Source of the DNA: Salinivirgaceae bacterium
GTDB taxonomy: Bacteria > Bacteroidota > Bacteroidia > Bacteroidales > Salinivirgaceae
Direction of reading: 5' to 3'
Length of the DNA stretch: 39,555 nucleotides
NCBI GenBank assembly: GCA_027858775.1
Contig: JAQICA010000075.1
Span: 1-39,555, forward strand
Shown: one piece after another, positions 8,941 to 17,200 of the stretch
Layout of the letters: each line of letters begins with the position of its first letter
Numbering within the stretch: the first letter of the stretch is position 1
Made by a program: the position numbers and the translations under genes
The notes under the pieces: generated by a model
What the model saw: the letters and a program-made list of their open reading frames with translations, nothing else
What the model was told of the DNA's origin: nothing
The model's database searches: none

Positions 8941-10029
8941 ATGAAAAACGAAAAAATTAAAATAGGAATTTCGCAAGGAGATATAAACGGAATTAGTTAC
9001 GAAATTATTATTAAAGCACTGAGCGACCAACGCATAAATGACTTTTGCACACCTATTCTCTATGGTTCGCCTAAAGTTGCAGCCTACCACCGCAAAGCAC
9101 TCGACATTGAGAACTTCAGTTTCAATGCGGTGCGGACAGTAGCCGACTGCAATCCCAAACGAGCAAATATTATTAATGTACTCGACGACAATATTCGTGT
9201 TGAACTTGGGAAAAGCACAAAAATGGCCGGCGAAAGCTCCATTCTTGCACTCGACGCTATGGTTAAAGACATGTTTGCCAACAGCATTGATGCTATGGTT
9301 ACAGCTCCCATTTGCAAAGAAAATATTAAAGAGGCCGGATTTGCATATCCCGGACATACCGAATATTTCCAGAAAAATTTCAATGCAGAAGATTCCCTTA
9401 TGCTCATGGTTCACAACGAATTACGCATCGGAGTAGCCACAGCACACATTCCAATCGACGAAGTATCAAATACCCTGACAAAAGAATTGGTATACAATAA
9501 AATAAAGTTGATGGGAGAAAGTCTTATTAAAGACTTCGGGCTTTCAAAAGGAAAAATCGCAGTATTGGGACTCAATCCCCACGCAGGTGATAATGGCGTA
9601 ATTGGTCGTGAAGATGTTGACATTATTAAACCCGCAATTGAAAAAGCACGCGACAACGGAATTTTTGCAGTAGGCCCCTTTCCCGCTGATGGTTTTTTTG
9701 GCTCTAATGCGCACATGCAGTACGATGCCGTATTGGCCATGTACCACGATCAAGGACTATCGCCATTTAAAATCCTTTCGCAAGGAGCAGGCGTTAACTA
9801 TACCGCAGGACTTCCAGTAGTGCGCACATCTCCAGGGCATGGCACAGCCTTCGATATTGTAGGTAAGGATTTGGGCGATCCGGCATCGATGCGAAACGCC
9901 ATTTACCTTGCTGTAGACATCATTCGCAACCGCATGCGTTACGAAGAAGTTTCAGCCGACCCACTGACAAAACAGAAATTCGATAATGGTGGCAAAGATG
10001 TAAACGTACTCGATTTAGAATCGAACTAG
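8941..10029 (+). CDS. pdxA: 4-hydroxythreonine-4-phosphate dehydrogenase (vitamin B6 synthesis)
   Basis: A 362-residue NAD-dependent oxidative decarboxylase acting in the DXP-dependent pyridoxal-5'-phosphate pathway. The protein begins KIGISQGDINGISYEIIIKAL. The metal-ligand histidines lie in PGHTEYF (H139), LNPHAGDNG and AMYHDQGLSPFK, and GLPVVRTSPGHGTAFD closes the active site. It is about 30 residues longer than the E. coli enzyme, mostly as a polar C-terminal tail of unknown purpose. The ATG at 8941 is directly followed by the conserved first strand. A receiver-only gene follows after about 96 bp and shares the strand; a terminator comes after that gene, consistent with a pepA-pdxA-receiver transcript. 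Confidence 0.95.
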   Translation: MKNEKIKIGISQGDINGISYEIIIKALSDQRINDFCTPILYGSPKVAAYHRKALDIENFSFNAVRTVADCNPKRANIINVLDDNIRVELGKSTKMAGESSILALDAMVKDMFANSIDAMVTAPICKENIKEAGFAYPGHTEYFQKNFNAEDSLMLMVHNELRIGVATAHIPIDEVSNTLTKELVYNKIKLMGESLIKDFGLSKGKIAVLGLNPHAGDNGVIGREDVDIIKPAIEKARDNGIFAVGPFPADGFFGSNAHMQYDAVLAMYHDQGLSPFKILSQGAGVNYTAGLPVVRTSPGHGTAFDIVGKDLGDPASMRNAIYLAVDIIRNRMRYEEVSADPLTKQKFDNGGKDVNVLDLESN

Positions 10030-10125
10030 GTCTCCTGAGCAAGAGATTTAGCAAAAAATAAGTATTGTACCAATAATAAAGTGGTATTTTCCAAAAAAAA
10101 GGCGTTAATTGCAAAAAAAAATGTC

Positions 10126-10512
10126 ATGGATTATAATTGGACAGGAAAAAAAATTCTAATAGCCGAAGACGTTGATGTCAATTACCGGTTCTTAGAAAAA
10201 GTACTTGAATCGACAGGTGCAGAAGTATTCCGCGTGAAAAACGGCAATGAAGCAGTTGAATTTTGCAAAACCCATAACGATCTCGACATTGTGTTAATGG
10301 ACATTCAAATGCCCGATATGGATGGCTTTGAAGCATCATTAATTATAAAAAAAATAAGACCTTCACTACCCATTATAGCTCAAACAGCACACTCAATCGA
10401 AAAAGGACGGGAGAAAGGAAAGGATTCCGGCTGCGACGAATACATTGTAAAGCCAATCAACATTAATAAAATGTACGCAACTATTGGGAAATACCTGAAA
10501 GAACACGCGTAA
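10126..10512 (+). CDS. Receiver-only response regulator
   Basis: A stand-alone CheY-like receiver domain of 128 residues with no output domain. The acidic pair E14/D15 (LIAEDVD), phosphoacceptor D59 (VLMDIQMPDMDGFE), T87 (IIAQTA) and K109 (VKPI) are all in place. The ATG at 10126 is preferred over an upstream GTG at 10081, whose 15 extra residues are lysine-rich and not domain-like. It resembles the receiver domain of the hybrid kinase at 35550-37403 (shared LIAED, IIAQTA and SGCD.Y..KPI), so it may act as a phosphorelay partner or phosphate sink for such kinases. No kinase gene is adjacent. The target is unknown. Confidence 0.9.
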   Translation: MDYNWTGKKILIAEDVDVNYRFLEKVLESTGAEVFRVKNGNEAVEFCKTHNDLDIVLMDIQMPDMDGFEASLIIKKIRPSLPIIAQTAHSIEKGREKGKDSGCDEYIVKPININKMYATIGKYLKEHA

Positions 10513-10530
10513 CAGACAAAATAAAAAAAA

Positions 10531-10562
10531 CGCCGCTAAAAATTAATTAGCGGCGTTTTTTT
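10531..10562 (+). terminator. Intrinsic terminator after the receiver gene
   Basis: A perfect 9-bp stem (CGCCGCTAA at 10531-10539 with TTAGCGGCG at 10547-10555) and a 7-base loop are followed by a run of T. An A-run precedes it, so it could also work on the opposite strand. It closes the pepA/pdxA/receiver group 18 bp after the receiver stop codon. Confidence 0.9.
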
Positions 10563-10607
10563 ATGGCAACCATACCACAATAACCTTTTCTGTAATCAAA
10601 AAATATC

Positions 10608-10615
10608 TATTTTTA
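10608..10615 (+). promoter_or_regulatory. Possible -7 element of the hexosaminidase gene
   Basis: TATTTTTA lies 36 bases before the ATG at 10652, of the same TAnnTTTA type as the pepA and solute-binding gene elements. A TTTTCTG about 20 bases upstream could be a weak -33 box. The AT-rich context makes chance matches likely. Confidence 0.3.
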
Positions 10616-10651
10616 GGTTCTCATTTACAAAAATTCCATAACAATCGAAAA

Positions 10652-12265
10652 ATGACAAACCATACTATTCGTCTCATCCTGGCAGCTGCAATTCTGCTTT
10701 CAATAGCCGCTTGCACACAAAACAAGCCTCAGGCAGAAACAAACATCATCCCCCACCCGAACAGCATAGTCTTTTCTACCGGTCACTTTTCACTTGCCGA
10801 TGGCGTAAAAGTAGTCGCCAATGATGCAGCAAAAACCGGGAAAAACCTCATTGAAAATTACCTTTCGGAAAATGGAACTAAGGCAAATGACCAGTCAGAA
10901 CAAGTCATAAAACTCCAACTAAATACTCAATTGGGGAAAAATGAATACACGTTGGAAATCACAAAAAATGAAATCGCCATTCGATCTGGCGGAAACCAAG
11001 GACTGAAATATGGAGTACAAACCCTTCGACAACTGCTTTTTGAGGCTCAAAAAACCGGAAATCAAATTCAGTGTCAGGCCATTCAAGATGCACCTACGTA
11101 CGAGTACAGGGGTATGCACCTCGATGTAGCGCGACACTTTATGCCGGTCGGCTTTGTTATGCAATACATCGATATGATGGCCATATTGAAAATGAACTAC
11201 TTCCATTGGCATTTGGTCGATGACCAAGGGTGGCGAATCGAAATAAAAAAGTATCCCAAACTTACAGAAGTTGGCGCCTATAGGAAAGAAACGCTCATTG
11301 GCCATGGCGCTGTAAAACCATTCGAATATGATGGAAAACCACACGGAGGTTACTATACGCAGGAACAAATAAAAGAAATTGTAGCATATGCCGCAGACCG
11401 CGGAATAACCATTATCCCCGAAATTGAACTGCCCGGCCATGCCCAATCGGCCGTTGCCGCATACCCGGAGTTGGGCTGCACCGGGGAACAAATCGATGTG
11501 TGGACGCGCTGGGGCGTATCGCCATACCTGTACAATTTAGAAGAATCGACATTCACCTTTCTTGAAAATGTTTTTGATGAGGTGGTTGAACTTTTTCCCG
11601 GAAAATACATCCATATTGGTGGCGACGAAGCGGTAAAAGATCAATGGAAAAACTCCAAAAAGGTACAGGAACGGATGCGCGAACTCAATGTTCCAAACGA
11701 AGAGGCATTGCAAAGTTATTTCATTTCGCGCATAGCCAACTATTTACGAACAAAAAAGCGAACCATTGTGGGATGGGATGAAATATTGGACGGTGGTGCA
11801 CCTGAAAATGCTGTTGTAACCTATTGGCGTAGTTGGCATAAGCCAAACCCGGCATTGGAAGCAGCTCGAAACGGCCACAAAATAATATTTTCACCAGCAT
11901 CGCTGTGCTATTTCGATCATTACCAAACCCTATTGCAAGACTCCATAGAGCCGCCGGCCATAGGAGGCTGTACTCCGGTAGATTCTCTCTACATAAAAAA
12001 TCCGATGACTTCTGATCTGCCTGAAGATCTGCGACAACACATTTGGGGAGCGCAGGGCAATGTATGGACAGAATACATGCCTACACCAAACCACGTAGAA
12101 CACATGGTTATGCCACGAATGGCAGCACTGGCCGAAGTACTGTGGTCTAAGAAAGAGCACCAAAATTTCGACGATTTCAAACGTAGATTCCGCTTTTTTG
12201 CAGACTGGCTTGAAAAAAACGACATCAATTACGCACCGTACATTTTTGAACAATCGGCAAAATGA
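10652..12265 (+). CDS. Beta-N-acetylhexosaminidase, GH20 lipoprotein
   Basis: A 537-residue exported glycosidase that removes terminal beta-linked GlcNAc/GalNAc from chitin oligomers, glycans or peptidoglycan fragments. The N-terminus has a lipoprotein signal ending in LSIAAC (C21), so it is likely anchored in a membrane facing the periplasm or surface. Residues ~30-145 are the GH20 N-terminal domain. The TIM barrel starts at YEYRGMHLDVARHFMP and contains WHLVDDQGWRIEIK, PEIELPGHAQ and the catalytic Asp-Glu in HIGGDEAVKDQW (D325, E326); the aromatic HIWGAQGNVWTEY lies near the end. Length is compact but complete. Its stop overlaps the cutC start in an ATGA, so the two are translationally coupled. 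Confidence 0.95.
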   Translation: MTNHTIRLILAAAILLSIAACTQNKPQAETNIIPHPNSIVFSTGHFSLADGVKVVANDAAKTGKNLIENYLSENGTKANDQSEQVIKLQLNTQLGKNEYTLEITKNEIAIRSGGNQGLKYGVQTLRQLLFEAQKTGNQIQCQAIQDAPTYEYRGMHLDVARHFMPVGFVMQYIDMMAILKMNYFHWHLVDDQGWRIEIKKYPKLTEVGAYRKETLIGHGAVKPFEYDGKPHGGYYTQEQIKEIVAYAADRGITIIPEIELPGHAQSAVAAYPELGCTGEQIDVWTRWGVSPYLYNLEESTFTFLENVFDEVVELFPGKYIHIGGDEAVKDQWKNSKKVQERMRELNVPNEEALQSYFISRIANYLRTKKRTIVGWDEILDGGAPENAVVTYWRSWHKPNPALEAARNGHKIIFSPASLCYFDHYQTLLQDSIEPPAIGGCTPVDSLYIKNPMTSDLPEDLRQHIWGAQGNVWTEYMPTPNHVEHMVMPRMAALAEVLWSKKEHQNFDDFKRRFRFFADWLEKNDINYAPYIFEQSAK

Positions 12266-13011
12266 TACTGGAAATTTGTTGCTACACAGCAGAATCGGCA
12301 TTACTGGCTGCTACTGCCGGAGCACACCGTATTGAGCTCTGCGACAATTATTCTGAAGGGGGCACAACGCCCTCTTTTGGCACAATAAAACAAGTTGTGG
12401 AGCAAGTAAGCATACCTGTAAACGTAATTGTGCGGCCTCGTGGTGGAGATTTTCTATATTCAAACTATGAATATGAAATTATAAAAGATGATGTAGAACA
12501 AATTAAAAAACTGAGGACAAGCGGAATTGTAATTGGCTTCTTAAACAGAAACGGAGAAATAGACATTAACAGAACTACCGAAATTGCAGCACTGGCAGCG
12601 CCTCTGGAAGTAACTTTCCATAGAGCATTCGACATGTGCGCCAACCACATAACTGCACTTAATCAGCTAAAAAACATTGGAATAAATCGCATCCTGACAT
12701 CGGGGGGTAAAAACTCAGCTTCGGAAGGAGCTCAGCAAATTGCTAATCTGATACGGAAAGCCGGCAACGATATAATAATTATGCCCGGTAGTGGAATAAA
12801 CGACACCAACATCAGTAAACTAATAAAAGCCACCGGGGCAAAAGAGTTTCACTGCAGCGCAAAAACATTTATCGATAGCAAAATGCATTTTACAAACACA
12901 CAAATTCAAATGGGCGGAAAGCAAAGTGCGGATGAGTACCAACAAATCTCTGTAAATACCGAACAAATAAAAAACATGGTAAAAACTCTGTGTCAAGGAT
13001 CAAAACACTAA
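12262..13011 (+). CDS. cutC: CutC family TIM-barrel protein
   Basis: A 249-residue protein of the CutC family, historically linked to copper homeostasis but of uncertain biochemical role. Family blocks are LEICCYTAESALLAATAGAHRIELCDNYSEGGTTPS at the start, VIVRPRGGDFLYS, TFHRAFDMC, RILTSGGKNSASEGA and IIMPGSGINDTNI. The ATG overlaps the hexosaminidase stop by four bases. CutC next to a GH20 hexosaminidase makes a sugar-related role as plausible as copper handling (inference from context only). No strong terminator is seen immediately after it. Confidence 0.93.
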   Translation: MILEICCYTAESALLAATAGAHRIELCDNYSEGGTTPSFGTIKQVVEQVSIPVNVIVRPRGGDFLYSNYEYEIIKDDVEQIKKLRTSGIVIGFLNRNGEIDINRTTEIAALAAPLEVTFHRAFDMCANHITALNQLKNIGINRILTSGGKNSASEGAQQIANLIRKAGNDIIIMPGSGINDTNISKLIKATGAKEFHCSAKTFIDSKMHFTNTQIQMGGKQSADEYQQISVNTEQIKNMVKTLCQGSKH

Positions 13012-13377
13012 AACTGATCAGCAAAAAAAAGATTGCTATAAAATGCATAGCTTTCACATTGAATTTGGAACAGACAACAAACCATCAAGCATTTATGCTA
13101 TAAACATAACAGCATTGAAACTTGTGTTCATATACTACCTGCTAATCGAAAAAGAATTTTCCTGAGAAAATTACACCAAAATTGAAAGATTTTCGCACAC
13201 ATTAAAGAAATTGTAAGAATATTACCTCACCTATTCGGTGAAAACCGACAATTTCTAAATCGGGGTTAAACGAAAGTAACCTAAACGTAAATCACAAAAC
13301 CGATTTAAAAATAATATGTGTACCATTTTCTATGCATATAACATAAAAATTGAAGAAAAAAATAATGATATGAATGA
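13012..13377. other. Intergenic region with possible structured RNA segment (13208-13307)
   Basis: No convincing gene is seen here. Between 13208 and 13307 are several nested inverted repeats: AAATTGT/ACAATTT (13208-13214 with 13248-13254), TCGGT-GAAA-ACCGA (13235-13248), and TAAATCGG/CCGATTTA around 13257-13306. Inside the last lies GGTT..AC-GAAA-GT-AACC. Two GAAA-capped hairpins in 100 bases suggest folding, but AT-rich DNA gives short stems by chance and I match no known RNA family. Confidence 0.3.
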
Positions 13378-13776
13378 AATTGGATTGAAGAATCAGCGTC
13401 AAACAAAGACAAAAAAACAACTATCTACAATGGGAAGCACGTTAAAATGGGCATTACACAAACCATTTACGCACCTAAAAACATTGAATTGAAAACAGAA
13501 AAAATCAACAAAAACATAAATGCAACAGATTTACATGGAGATGTTTCTCTAAAAAGCATAAGCGGCGATATTGACCTCAACTTAAACAAATCGGCCAATG
13601 CTTACCTAAATCTCAAAACCATTTCGAGAAAAATGTTTACTGACTTTGATCTAAACACAAAAATATTATCTAAGCATTAGCCTTTCCCAGCCAATATTAC
13701 CACAAAAATTAATGGCGGAGGCAAAACAATAGGAATCAACACCATAAGCGGCAACATATACTTGAGGAAGCAATAG
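13378..13776 (+). pseudogene. Decayed DUF4097-type beta-strand repeat protein
   Basis: A frame from after the TGA at 13375 reads through to 13776 with one in-frame TAG (13678-13680). Before the TAG it gives GITQTIYAPKNIELK, GDVSLKSISGDIDLN and AYLNLKTISRK. After the TAG, in the same frame, it gives TTKINGGGKTIGINTISGNIYLRKQ and a second stop. This repeated 'GDV.L.SISG.I' and terminal 'GGK.I.I.TISGNIYLRK' pattern is the signature of DUF4097 surface proteins, whose full length is several hundred residues. No signal peptide or N-terminal part is found. An ATG at 13447 opens a 77-codon frame that could be mistaken for a gene. Truncation plus an internal stop points to a pseudogene; a sequencing error could explain the stop but not the missing N-terminus. 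Confidence 0.6.
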
Positions 13777-13796
13777 CAGCTACTTCAAAGCAAAAC

Positions 13797-13839
13797 AAAA
13801 AAGCGAGGAAATCCTTAAGTGGTTCTCTCACTTTTTTTT
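13797..13839 (+). terminator. Probable intrinsic terminator after the DUF4097 remnant
   Basis: An imperfect hairpin joins AAAAAAGCGAGGAA (13797-13810) with TTCTCTCAC (13823-13831) and is followed by eight T (13832-13839). It lies 20 bp after the last stop of the DUF4097 remnant, as expected for the old gene's terminator, and may still end transcription from hexosaminidase-cutC. Confidence 0.5.
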
Positions 13840-14276
13840 GGCATTCACAAGTAATTGATTCCACTTCATTAACAAAAACCTACTAAAAAAAAATCGGATT
13901 TACTCCAAATATTGGTTGTCCGCTTTATGCATAATCAGTTGTATTGATTTTAACTTCGACGGGCTCCTCTTCGCTCCAGTTCTCCTTTTACCCTTCACCC
14001 AATAAACTGATGAACAACGAAATTGCACCCTTCAGAGCACAAGATAGAGAGCAAATAAAAATAAAATAAGATTTTTTTGACCAATCACTATTCTGTAAAA
14101 AAACTCACAGAAGGCAAGCCATACCATAAGCAGCAATCACAAACAAAGATAGCTTTATTACACTTATAGTGAAAGCTTATCGAATAAAACAGAGCTTAAT
14201 TGTTTTTTTTCAAATAAAACAACTCGTTACAACCAAATTTTTACAGGGAGGAAAAGAATAACCAAAGCGATATACT
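13840..14276 (+). promoter_or_regulatory. Long leader/promoter region of the giant gene
   Basis: There is no gene in these 437 bases. A hairpin at 14148-14181 pairs GATA-GCTTT with AAAGC-T-TATC and has an inner CACT/AGTG stem with a TAT loop. Within its left arm, TAGCTTTA (14150-14157) resembles the TAnnTTTA promoter elements seen elsewhere in the window, which would give a leader of roughly 110 bases. GGGAGG at 14246-14251 is 25 bases before the ATG, too far for a normal Shine-Dalgarno site. The overlap of candidate promoter and hairpin leaves the true start of transcription open. Confidence 0.35.
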
Positions 14277-17200
14277 ATGAAACTACACAAGTACTTTCTC
14301 ACATTTGTTCTCGTAATTAGCGCACTAATGCTTTCGGCACAAAGCGTTATTTATGTAGATGGAGATGCAAGCGGAGCCAATAATGGTTCTACCTGGCAAG
14401 ATGCTTACACCAATTTGAGTGAAGCAATCGAACAAGCTCAAAGTGGCGACCATTTATGGGTAGCCGCGGGAATTTACGTACCCACATCGCAACCCAACTA
14501 CGACATTGGGTCCAGCGACCAGCGGTTTAACCACTTTACCCTAAAAAACGGGGTAAGTATTATTGGTGGTTTTGCCGGCGATGAAAGCAGTGTTGACCAA
14601 CGCAATCTGGATGCCAACAAAACGGTGCTAAGTGGCGATATTGATCAAAACGACAATTTGGGCGAAAATGGCTATGTGACATCCTATAATGATATTGTTG
14701 GAGAAAACACATACAAACTGTTCTATTTTCCTGATAACATGAATTTAGACACAACCGCTGTTTTGGATGGATTCGTGCTTGCAGGTGCAAAATCTGAAAA
14801 TACCGTTTATCCATACAATGGCGGGGCAGCCATGCTTTGCTTGGGTGCTTCCCCCAAAATAATAAACTGCGGTTTTTATGGTAACTATGCCAAGGATCAC
14901 GGAGGAGCTGTTTGGGTAAAAAACAGCTCGATAGTAATTGAAAACTGTACCTTTTCCGGCAATTACGCAGGAACACATGGTGGGGCATTTTTCTATACAG
15001 AATCTGAGATTAACCTGAAAGGATGTACCTTTACAAACAATAATGGCAGTTATGGTGGTGCTTTTTCAGGATACACAAACAGCTCCATATCGGTTATTGA
15101 AGACTGCTGGTTCGAAAATAATGTAGCATCGGATAATGCAGGGGTTTTCACCACCGGGGGAACCCCCAATATTTTGAAAAACTGTACATTCAAAAACAAC
15201 CAAGCACCCTGGGGCGGAGCTTTGGTATTGTATACCAATAGCAGTTCCGAAATTATCAATTGTACTTTTGAAGGTAACCATGCTATTGACGGTGATGGGG
15301 GTGCTATATACGCCAAAACAAGCAATGTTAATATTTACAACAGTTCTTTCAGGGGAAATGAGGCATATAATAATGGAGGTGCTATTATAAACGTTAGTGG
15401 TTCCGATTTAACAGCATATAACACCTTGTTTTCAGGAAATGTAAATGGTAAAAGATTAGTAGATGATGGTACTACCAATACTGGGTCGGCAGTATACTCA
15501 AGGCTTTCAAAAGTAACTTTAATAAATAGCACGCTTGTTTCAAATTACTCTTATGATAATACCAATGGTGCCGGGGTGAATAATTGGGATGCGGAGATGA
15601 CTATCCAAAACAGTATTATCTGGAACAACAGAGGTGCTCAGCAGATTCGTCTTTCGGGTAGTGCTACGGTTGAAGTAATGAATAGTACTGTGCAAGGTGG
15701 TTATACAGGTAGCGGAAATCTTGATGTATATCCATTGTTTTTAAATCCTATTTCACCTTCAACTACACCTTCAACTCAGGGCGATTTCAAGCTTTGGGGA
15801 AATTCGTCGGCCAACAATAAAGGCATAAACTCCTACCTGCCCAAGGATACTTACGATCTTGATAACGATGGCGATACGGATGAACCCATATCTGCTGATT
15901 TATACGGAAACGAACGTGTGTTTGCCGGTATTGTTGATATGGGCTGTTATGAGCAACAGTTTGCATCAGCTTCAGGGAATATGCTTTCGGTTTACGACAA
16001 CCAACAGGTTGATATGGGTACTAACCTAACCCTAAATAATACTGACTTTACCATTGAAACCTGGATTTTTCCACGGAAAGACGCTGCTAACGGAAGTTTT
16101 CATAACATTTGTGGAAACAGTGATAATGGTACAGCGAACCGACCACCTACCATGTATATTTTTCAGTACGATCGCATACATTATGGATATGGCGATGGAA
16201 CAAACTGGAATTCAGGTGATACGGAAAAGGCCTTAAAAACAGGACAGTGGAACCACATTGCCATGACCTTTAATAATATAAACAATACCATAAAAATATA
16301 TGCTAATGGTAAATTACTTGAAGAGTTAACAGGAGTTGGCGAAGTATCAAGCACACCTTTACGATACATAAATAGTGATCAGGAATTGCGGGCTTATCTT
16401 GATGAATTCCGTGTATGGAAAGAAGAACGTACCCAAGCGGAATTGATTGCCAATATGAATTCCACCATTAGTGGCAATGAAGAAAACCTGGCCTTGTATT
16501 ATTCTTTCGATCAGGTAAACAGCGGCGAAATTGAAGACCAGGCCGGCATTAACAACGGAACCATGGTTAACACACCCGGTATCTTCAATAGCGATGCCAT
16601 ATTAACTCCGATACTAAAACCGGTGGAAAACGTGGGTATCGATAATTTTACCATTTCATGGTTTCCCGTGCCCGATGCATTTGATTATTACATTGATGTA
16701 GCTACCGACCCGGAATTTAAAAACTTAGTGAAATTTGGGGAACCTACTAATGGCGCAACCACTTATACCGTGAATGGCTTGAGTAAAGGAACAGTTTACT
16801 ATTACAAAGTAACGGTACGCACCAATAACGATGACTGGGGACGCCAGTATGCTCATACGGCAACCAAGTTAAATCCTCCAGGAAACGCATTGGTTTTAGA
16901 TGGTTCAACCTATGTAAACGCCAACGATGTTACCAAGTATGAGTTTTCGGGTACGACTATCGAAACATGGGTGAAGGTAGATGCCGATCAGTTGAATAGC
17001 AGATGGGCATTATGGGCCTGTAACCCGACTGATTATTTGAACAATTATGTTTTATTTTATGGAACAGCCGGGGAAATGTTTAGTCTTTCCCAACGTGATT
17101 ATGATGCCGGCGCATGGGTTGAAGATGAATTTGATGGCTCTACACTAACAGCAGACACTTGGCACCATGTTGCTTTGGTAATTGATAAGGACAATAATTT

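Noticed and set aside
8839-9414. 191-codon minus-strand frame opposite pdxA
   Set aside because: It is antisense to the well-conserved PdxA sequence, is rich in Phe, Asn and Cys in a way typical of reverse-frame translation, and matches nothing.
10081-10125. Upstream GTG start for the receiver-only protein
   Set aside because: It adds a lysine-rich stretch before a complete receiver domain. The ATG at 10126 fits better.
10919-11491. 190-codon minus-strand frame opposite the hexosaminidase
   Set aside because: It lies wholly inside a confident GH20 coding region on the other strand. The composition is unnatural and there is no start context.
13447-13680. 77-codon frame as an intact small gene
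   Set aside because: Homology to DUF4097 continues upstream of its ATG and downstream of its stop in the same frame, so it is part of a larger decayed gene.
14246-14251. GGGAGG as ribosome binding site of the giant gene
   Set aside because: It is 25 bases from the ATG, well outside the useful spacing, and Bacteroidota rarely depend on such sites.
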